This document shows positions 34,864-38,907 of a stretch of 38,907 bases of DNA, piece by piece (the first letter of the stretch is position 1; each line of letters starts with the position of its first letter). Source of the DNA: CAZZCN01 sp964652975 (GTDB lineage: Bacteria; Bacillota; Clostridia; Saccharofermentanales; UBA5734); the NCBI GenBank assembly GCA_964652975.1, contig CAZZCN010000020.1, positions 1 through 38,907 on the forward strand. The letters are read 5' to 3'. A model generated the notes under the pieces. The model searched no databases. It worked only from the letters and a program-made list of their open reading frames with translations, and was not told where the DNA came from. Made by a program: the position numbers and the translations under genes.

Positions 34864-35802
34864 ATGGACCAAAGCAATGTTTATATGAATAATAACATGA
34901 CAATTAAACCGAAAAGATCTTTTAGACGGCATGTTTATATTTACAGATATTTTTATCTATTTACTGCTCCGTTTTTGATTGTATTTTTTATTTTTACAGT
35001 TTTTCCGGTTATTATTGCTATCTATTACAGTTTTACCACTTTTAATATACTACAGCCTCCCAAATTTATAGGGTGGGATAACTACAGAAATTTACTGTTT
35101 GGGGATGATATATTTCTGATAGCACTTAAAAACACTCTGATTTTTGCTGTTATAACCGGCCCTGTCAGCTATTTGCTAAGTCTATTAGTAGCCTGGTTTG
35201 TAAACGACCTCACACCTAGATTCCGGGCATTCATGACACTTCTTTTTTATGCACCAGCTCTTACCGGAGCTACATATATATGGTCGCTTATTTTAAGTGG
35301 TGACCAATACGGGTATTTAAATTCCTGGCTTATTCAGTTAGGAATTATAAGTGTTCCGGTTCAATGGTTTGTTAATGCAGAATACATTAAAGGAAGCATC
35401 ATCGCAGTAATTTTATGGGCGAGTTTAGGAGTCAGTTTCCTTGCCTTTATAGCTGGGTTTCAAAATGTTGATAGAAGTCTTTATGAAGCCGGTGCAGTTG
35501 ATGGAATTAAGAATCGTTATCAAGAGCTATGGTTTATAACGCTGCCATCGATGAAAGGTCAATTGATGTTTTCTGCAGTTATGAGTATTACCGCTTCCTT
35601 TAGTATCGGAGATATTGTTACAGCACTTTGTGGCTTTCCGAGTTCAAGTTATCTAGCCCATACTATTATGAATCATTTACAGGATTACGGAAGCATCCGT
35701 TTTGAAATGGGATATGCCTGCGCAATAGCTACTGTACTCTTTTTGGTTTCTGTCGGAACAAATAAAATAATCCAGAGATCACTTGCGAAAGTGGGTAAAT
35801 AG
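34864..35802 (+). CDS. Sugar ABC transporter permease (MalF type), second pair
   Basis: This 312-residue permease starts at the ATG at 34864, eight bases after AAGGAGG; an upstream in-frame start at 34804 lies inside the preceding gene and is rejected. The EAA loop is YEAGAVDGIKNRYQELWFIT, and about six helices are seen (FLIVFFIFTVFPVIIAIYYS). It pairs with the following gene, whose start is one base after its stop. Confidence 0.9.
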   Translation: MDQSNVYMNNNMTIKPKRSFRRHVYIYRYFYLFTAPFLIVFFIFTVFPVIIAIYYSFTTFNILQPPKFIGWDNYRNLLFGDDIFLIALKNTLIFAVITGPVSYLLSLLVAWFVNDLTPRFRAFMTLLFYAPALTGATYIWSLILSGDQYGYLNSWLIQLGIISVPVQWFVNAEYIKGSIIAVILWASLGVSFLAFIAGFQNVDRSLYEAGAVDGIKNRYQELWFITLPSMKGQLMFSAVMSITASFSIGDIVTALCGFPSSSYLAHTIMNHLQDYGSIRFEMGYACAIATVLFLVSVGTNKIIQRSLAKVGK

Positions 35803-35803
35803 T

Positions 35804-36691
35804 ATGCTTAGAAGAATAGAAAAATTGAAATCATCAAGAAAGCATACACATATAAAGATAAACCGATCTTTAAGCGGAAATATTTTCATTTTTACTTTAT
35901 TAGCCATTTTAGGTGCGTTTACTGCTCTGCCATTGTATCTTTCAATAATCAATTCATTCAAACCATTAAATGAGCTTTGGGTTTTTCCACCTGCTTTTTA
36001 TGTACTGAGTCCTACCATAAAAAACTTTATAGATTTATTTACTATGATGAATAATTCGGTAGTACCGTTTTCTAGATATCTTTTTAATACATTATTTATT
36101 ACTTTTACAGGAACACTGGGGCAGGTTGTTATTTCTTCATTATGTGCTTATGCGTTGGCTAAGCATAAATACCCGTATTCAAATATTATATTTAAGATTA
36201 TTGTTTTATCACTTATGTTCAGTCCGGCAGTAACTGCAATACCAAATTATATTTCGATGGCTGCATTAGGGTGGATTGATACATACTTAGCGATAATCAT
36301 ACCTATTTTTGGAAGCACATTGGGGCTTTATCTGATGAAACAATTTATTGAGCAAATGCCTGACTCTATTTTGGAAGCCGCTAGAATTGACGGTGCATCT
36401 GAATGGTCCACTTTCTGGAAAATTGTCATGCCAACTGTTAAACCTGCATGGCTTACACTGGTTATTTTTGCTGTTCAAAATCTATGGAGCATGGGACCGA
36501 GTACATTAATATATTCAGAGAACCTAAAAACCTTAAATTACGCATTGGGTCAGATAATATCAGGTGGTATTGCCAGATCAGGAGTCGCTACAGCGATAGT
36601 AGTGTTAATGATGTCAGTTCCTATAACTGTGTTTGTATTTACTCAAAGCCAGGTAATAGAAACCATGTCAAGCTCAGGAATTAAAGAATGA
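35804..36691 (+). CDS. Sugar ABC transporter permease (MalG type), second pair
   Basis: This 295-residue permease begins at the ATG at 35804 with only a weak GTGGG site, so translation is probably coupled to the preceding gene. The EAA loop is LEAARIDGASEWSTFWKIVM, and the C-terminus ends FTQSQVIETMSSSGIKE, as expected for a MalG-type partner. No ATPase gene follows; a shared MsmX-like ATPase encoded elsewhere is the likely energiser. Confidence 0.9.
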   Translation: MLRRIEKLKSSRKHTHIKINRSLSGNIFIFTLLAILGAFTALPLYLSIINSFKPLNELWVFPPAFYVLSPTIKNFIDLFTMMNNSVVPFSRYLFNTLFITFTGTLGQVVISSLCAYALAKHKYPYSNIIFKIIVLSLMFSPAVTAIPNYISMAALGWIDTYLAIIIPIFGSTLGLYLMKQFIEQMPDSILEAARIDGASEWSTFWKIVMPTVKPAWLTLVIFAVQNLWSMGPSTLIYSENLKTLNYALGQIISGGIARSGVATAIVVLMMSVPITVFVFTQSQVIETMSSSGIKE

Positions 36692-36749
36692 AAATTATTA
36701 AAATATTTTAATTTTAACCACCACAACAATAAACAAGGAGGAAGCATCA

Positions 36750-37829
36750 ATGAATTTTAACAAGATGTCAAAAAGAGAAAGAGTAGAGGCTGCTATGAAT
36801 TTACAGGAGACAGATAGGACACCGGTATTTGACTTGCTGTATAATGATGACTGCATAAGATATTTTACAGGAGAGGAGGCAGTAGTTGGAGAAGAGGGTA
36901 TTAAAACAAAATGCAAGGCAACAGCCAAAATGCTTGATATGACAAGAGGAGCACAATGTGGTCCTATGAAAGAAGGCTACATAACCGATGAAGATGGATT
37001 TGTTCATAGTTATGAACGTTGGTGCTATTTAGGAATACATAAGAGGCCTTTTGAAGATGAAGACGGGGCAACAGAATGGCTGAAAAAATCAATAGAAACT
37101 TTGAGATATAAGTCTAAGAATGATAATTACGATGCAATTGCAGGATATTTAAAAGAAGATTTTATAAAAATACAAAATTACATAGGCGATGACACGGTAG
37201 TTTTACTAAATCAAAGTGGAACAGGTCTTGATGATATCCGACATAAATTAGGCCTTGAAATATTTTCGTATCTGGCAATTGATGAACCAGAGCTTATCTC
37301 GGAATATATTAATATTCACACAGAAAGAGAAATAAAAATAATACACAGTTATGCAGACAAGAAATTGTCACCTTGTGCACTAACATATGGTGATATTGCA
37401 ATGAAAAACACATTAATGCATTCACCGGAGTGGTTGCGGAAAGAATTTTTTCCCAACATCAGGAAGTTAAACAGTGCTTACCACGAGCATGACATTAAAT
37501 GCCTGTTTCATTCAGATGGAAATCTTATGGAGATAATGGATGATTTAATTGACACTGGAATAGATGGACTTAATCCGATTGAAACATTGGCAGGAATGAA
37601 AGTTGAAACGGTATTTAATTTGTATGGAGATAAAATATTTATTACCGGAGGAATTGATATGAGCCAGCTTTTAGCAAATGGCACACCGGAAGAGGTAACC
37701 AAAGTTTGCGAAGATGCAATTAGAAGTGCTCCGAGGGGATATTTCATCGGTTCAACAACTGAAATTGATAATTCTGCCAGACTAGAAAATGTTCTTGCAA
37801 TGCTTAGGGTAGCAGGAGTAATGAAATAG
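36750..37829 (+). CDS. URO-D superfamily protein, HxD variant
   Basis: This 359-residue soluble protein opens with SKRERVEAAMNLQETDRTPV, a typical URO-D-like start. In place of the H-x-C zinc motif it has HSDGN (CLFHSDGNLMEIMDDLID), and it ends with the family's FITGGIDMSQLLANGTPEEV and APRGYFIGSTTEI segments. The Cys-to-Asp change relative to the 17,270 gene suggests a different metal or substrate mode. Strong AAGGAGG site; 58 bases after the last permease, so probably in the same transcript. The role in sugar use is unknown. Confidence 0.75.
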   Translation: MNFNKMSKRERVEAAMNLQETDRTPVFDLLYNDDCIRYFTGEEAVVGEEGIKTKCKATAKMLDMTRGAQCGPMKEGYITDEDGFVHSYERWCYLGIHKRPFEDEDGATEWLKKSIETLRYKSKNDNYDAIAGYLKEDFIKIQNYIGDDTVVLLNQSGTGLDDIRHKLGLEIFSYLAIDEPELISEYINIHTEREIKIIHSYADKKLSPCALTYGDIAMKNTLMHSPEWLRKEFFPNIRKLNSAYHEHDIKCLFHSDGNLMEIMDDLIDTGIDGLNPIETLAGMKVETVFNLYGDKIFITGGIDMSQLLANGTPEEVTKVCEDAIRSAPRGYFIGSTTEIDNSARLENVLAMLRVAGVMK

Positions 37830-37859
37830 TATTCTTATTTGCAAAAGGAGGTATCATGC

Positions 37860-38756
37860 ATGAATAATGTTTTTAATTACTCCAAAGAAGAGTTTTTTCT
37901 AAACTCATTTCCTTTTTATATCAAAAAGATATCATATGGAGCCGATTCACACATTGTAATGCATACACATGATTTTCTGGAAATTGCGTACATTTATAAT
38001 GGGAATGGGCTACATATAATTAATGGGAAAGAGCATTTAGTAGAAAAGGGTGAAATATTTATAATTAACACTGAAATGGCTCACTCATTCTATCCTATAG
38101 ATAAAGAGAACAGTAGTAATTTAATGATTTTCAACTGCTTGTTTTTACCGGAATTTATTAAGGGAATTGATTTTGAATCAGGACTTTTTAAAGATATTAT
38201 TAACATGTTTTTATACAAATCAATTTATTACGATGAAATCATACATGAAGCAGACGTCAAACTCACGGGAAATGACATACACGATTTTAATTCTCTTTAC
38301 GAAAATATGTTATCTGAATTTACAGTTAAGGCATTAGGGTACGAAGAAATCTTAAAAATTTCTCTATGTGAACTTTTAATAAAAATATACAGAGTGTATG
38401 TTGCAAAAGAAATTTCCTATGCAAAATTTAAAAAACAAGAATTAATATTAGAAGTTGTTAATTATCTTAAAGATAATTATTACGCAAATATAAATATTGA
38501 GAAAATATCTAAAATGTCACTTTTGAGTAAAAGTCATTTCTCGAAATTATTTAAAGCTAGCGTAGGCATGAGTGTTTTTGAGTATCTGCAAAAACTGAGA
38601 ATTGAAAAAGCTTGTGAACTGCTTGTGCAAAATGAAAAGAGCATTGTAAACATAGCCGAAACAGTTGGTTATTGTGATTATCGGTATTTCAATAAAATAT
38701 TTAAAAAAGTAACCGGCAAAACAGCATCAACCTATAAAAAACAGTTTATTATATAA
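37860..38756 (+). CDS. AraC-family transcriptional regulator
   Basis: This 298-residue protein has an N-terminal cupin sensor (MHTHDFLEIAYIYNGNGLHI, then EKGEIFIINTEMAHSF) and two C-terminal helix-turn-helices (about residues 205-295: NIEKISKMSLLSKSHFSKLF and IVNIAETVGYCDYRYFNKIF). The ATG at 37860 is seven bases after AAGGAGGT; the in-frame TTG at 37839 lies upstream of that site. It may control this operon or the gene that follows. Confidence 0.92.
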   Translation: MNNVFNYSKEEFFLNSFPFYIKKISYGADSHIVMHTHDFLEIAYIYNGNGLHIINGKEHLVEKGEIFIINTEMAHSFYPIDKENSSNLMIFNCLFLPEFIKGIDFESGLFKDIINMFLYKSIYYDEIIHEADVKLTGNDIHDFNSLYENMLSEFTVKALGYEEILKISLCELLIKIYRVYVAKEISYAKFKKQELILEVVNYLKDNYYANINIEKISKMSLLSKSHFSKLFKASVGMSVFEYLQKLRIEKACELLVQNEKSIVNIAETVGYCDYRYFNKIFKKVTGKTASTYKKQFII

Positions 38757-38774
38757 CGAAAACATGGAGATGAA

Positions 38775-38907
38775 TTGGAAAGGAACATGAAATTAATATC
38801 TGGAAATTCCATAAATGCTTCTATTTCCGTTTTGGATACATGGACTTGGGAAGAAGGTAAAACTGAAAATCAAGACAGTTGGACAAAAGAGGATTGGAAA
38901 GAGATCA
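38775..38907 (+). CDS. Start of a further gene (partial)
   Basis: The frame is open to the window end. Either TTG 38775 (after GGAG) or ATG 38787 is the start; the latter gives MKLISGNSINASISVLDTWT and then WEEGKTENQDSWTKEDWKEI. Too little is visible to assign a family; by context it may be another carbohydrate enzyme. Confidence 0.5.
   Translation, partial: MERNMKLISGNSINASISVLDTWTWEEGKTENQDSWTKEDWKEI

Noticed and set aside
36692..36749. AT-only palindrome ATTAAAATATTTTAAT after the last permease as a terminator
   Set aside because: A stem made only of A-T pairs is weak and the next gene has the same direction and a close start, so read-through is likely.

Overview
The window reads as one segment of a low-GC Gram-positive anaerobe of the Clostridia, probably a polysaccharide degrader related to the Ruminiclostridium/Acetivibrio groups. 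This is inferred from the AT-rich coding, strong AGGAGG-type ribosome binding sites, frequent TTG starts, a dockerin-like repeat and the type of carbohydrate genes present. No species can be named from the sequence alone.

Region 1 (1-3,423) is mobile DNA. It holds the C-terminal part of a serine recombinase and then a complete IS21-family insertion sequence (istA, istB and a small third ORF). Each end of the IS carries three tandem ~22-bp repeats. Region 2 (3,424-8,950) is a two-gene signalling unit: a CheB-CheR-PAS fusion and a PAS-GGDEF-HD-GYP cyclic-di-GMP enzyme.

Region 3 (8,951-11,288) is an accessory island. It contains an AbrB-type antitoxin with a truncated PIN toxin, an intact Phd/RelE-type toxin-antitoxin pair, a short minus-strand ORF, and many perfect inverted repeats. 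Three of these repeats share the core ACACACTGYGY but have different, self-complementary arms; two lie exactly where an ORF is cut short.

Region 4 (11,289-20,725) encodes secreted and cytoplasmic carbohydrate enzymes: a 1,306-residue multidomain apiosidase-like (DUF5060/DUF4038) protein, an SGNH hydrolase, a URO-D-family protein, a chimeric truncated GH99-like protein with a membrane tail, and a WbsX/GH99-like protein. Decayed gene remnants lie between them.

Region 5 (20,851-38,907) starts with an AraC regulator. A good sigma-A promoter at 21,834-21,862 is followed by a tightly packed run of co-directional genes: a secreted Big_2 protein with a sorting-like tail, a lipoprotein solute-binding protein, an NHL-propeller membrane protein, a Yip1-family membrane protein, a DUF5696-like lipoprotein, two permeases, a 966-residue solute-binding protein with N-terminal carbohydrate-binding-like domains, two more permeases, a second URO-D-family protein, a second AraC regulator and the start of another gene. 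No ABC ATPase is encoded here. The likely overall job is capture, surface processing and import of an oligosaccharide. The NHL/Yip1/DUF5696/large-SBP part is the best candidate for a poorly described system.
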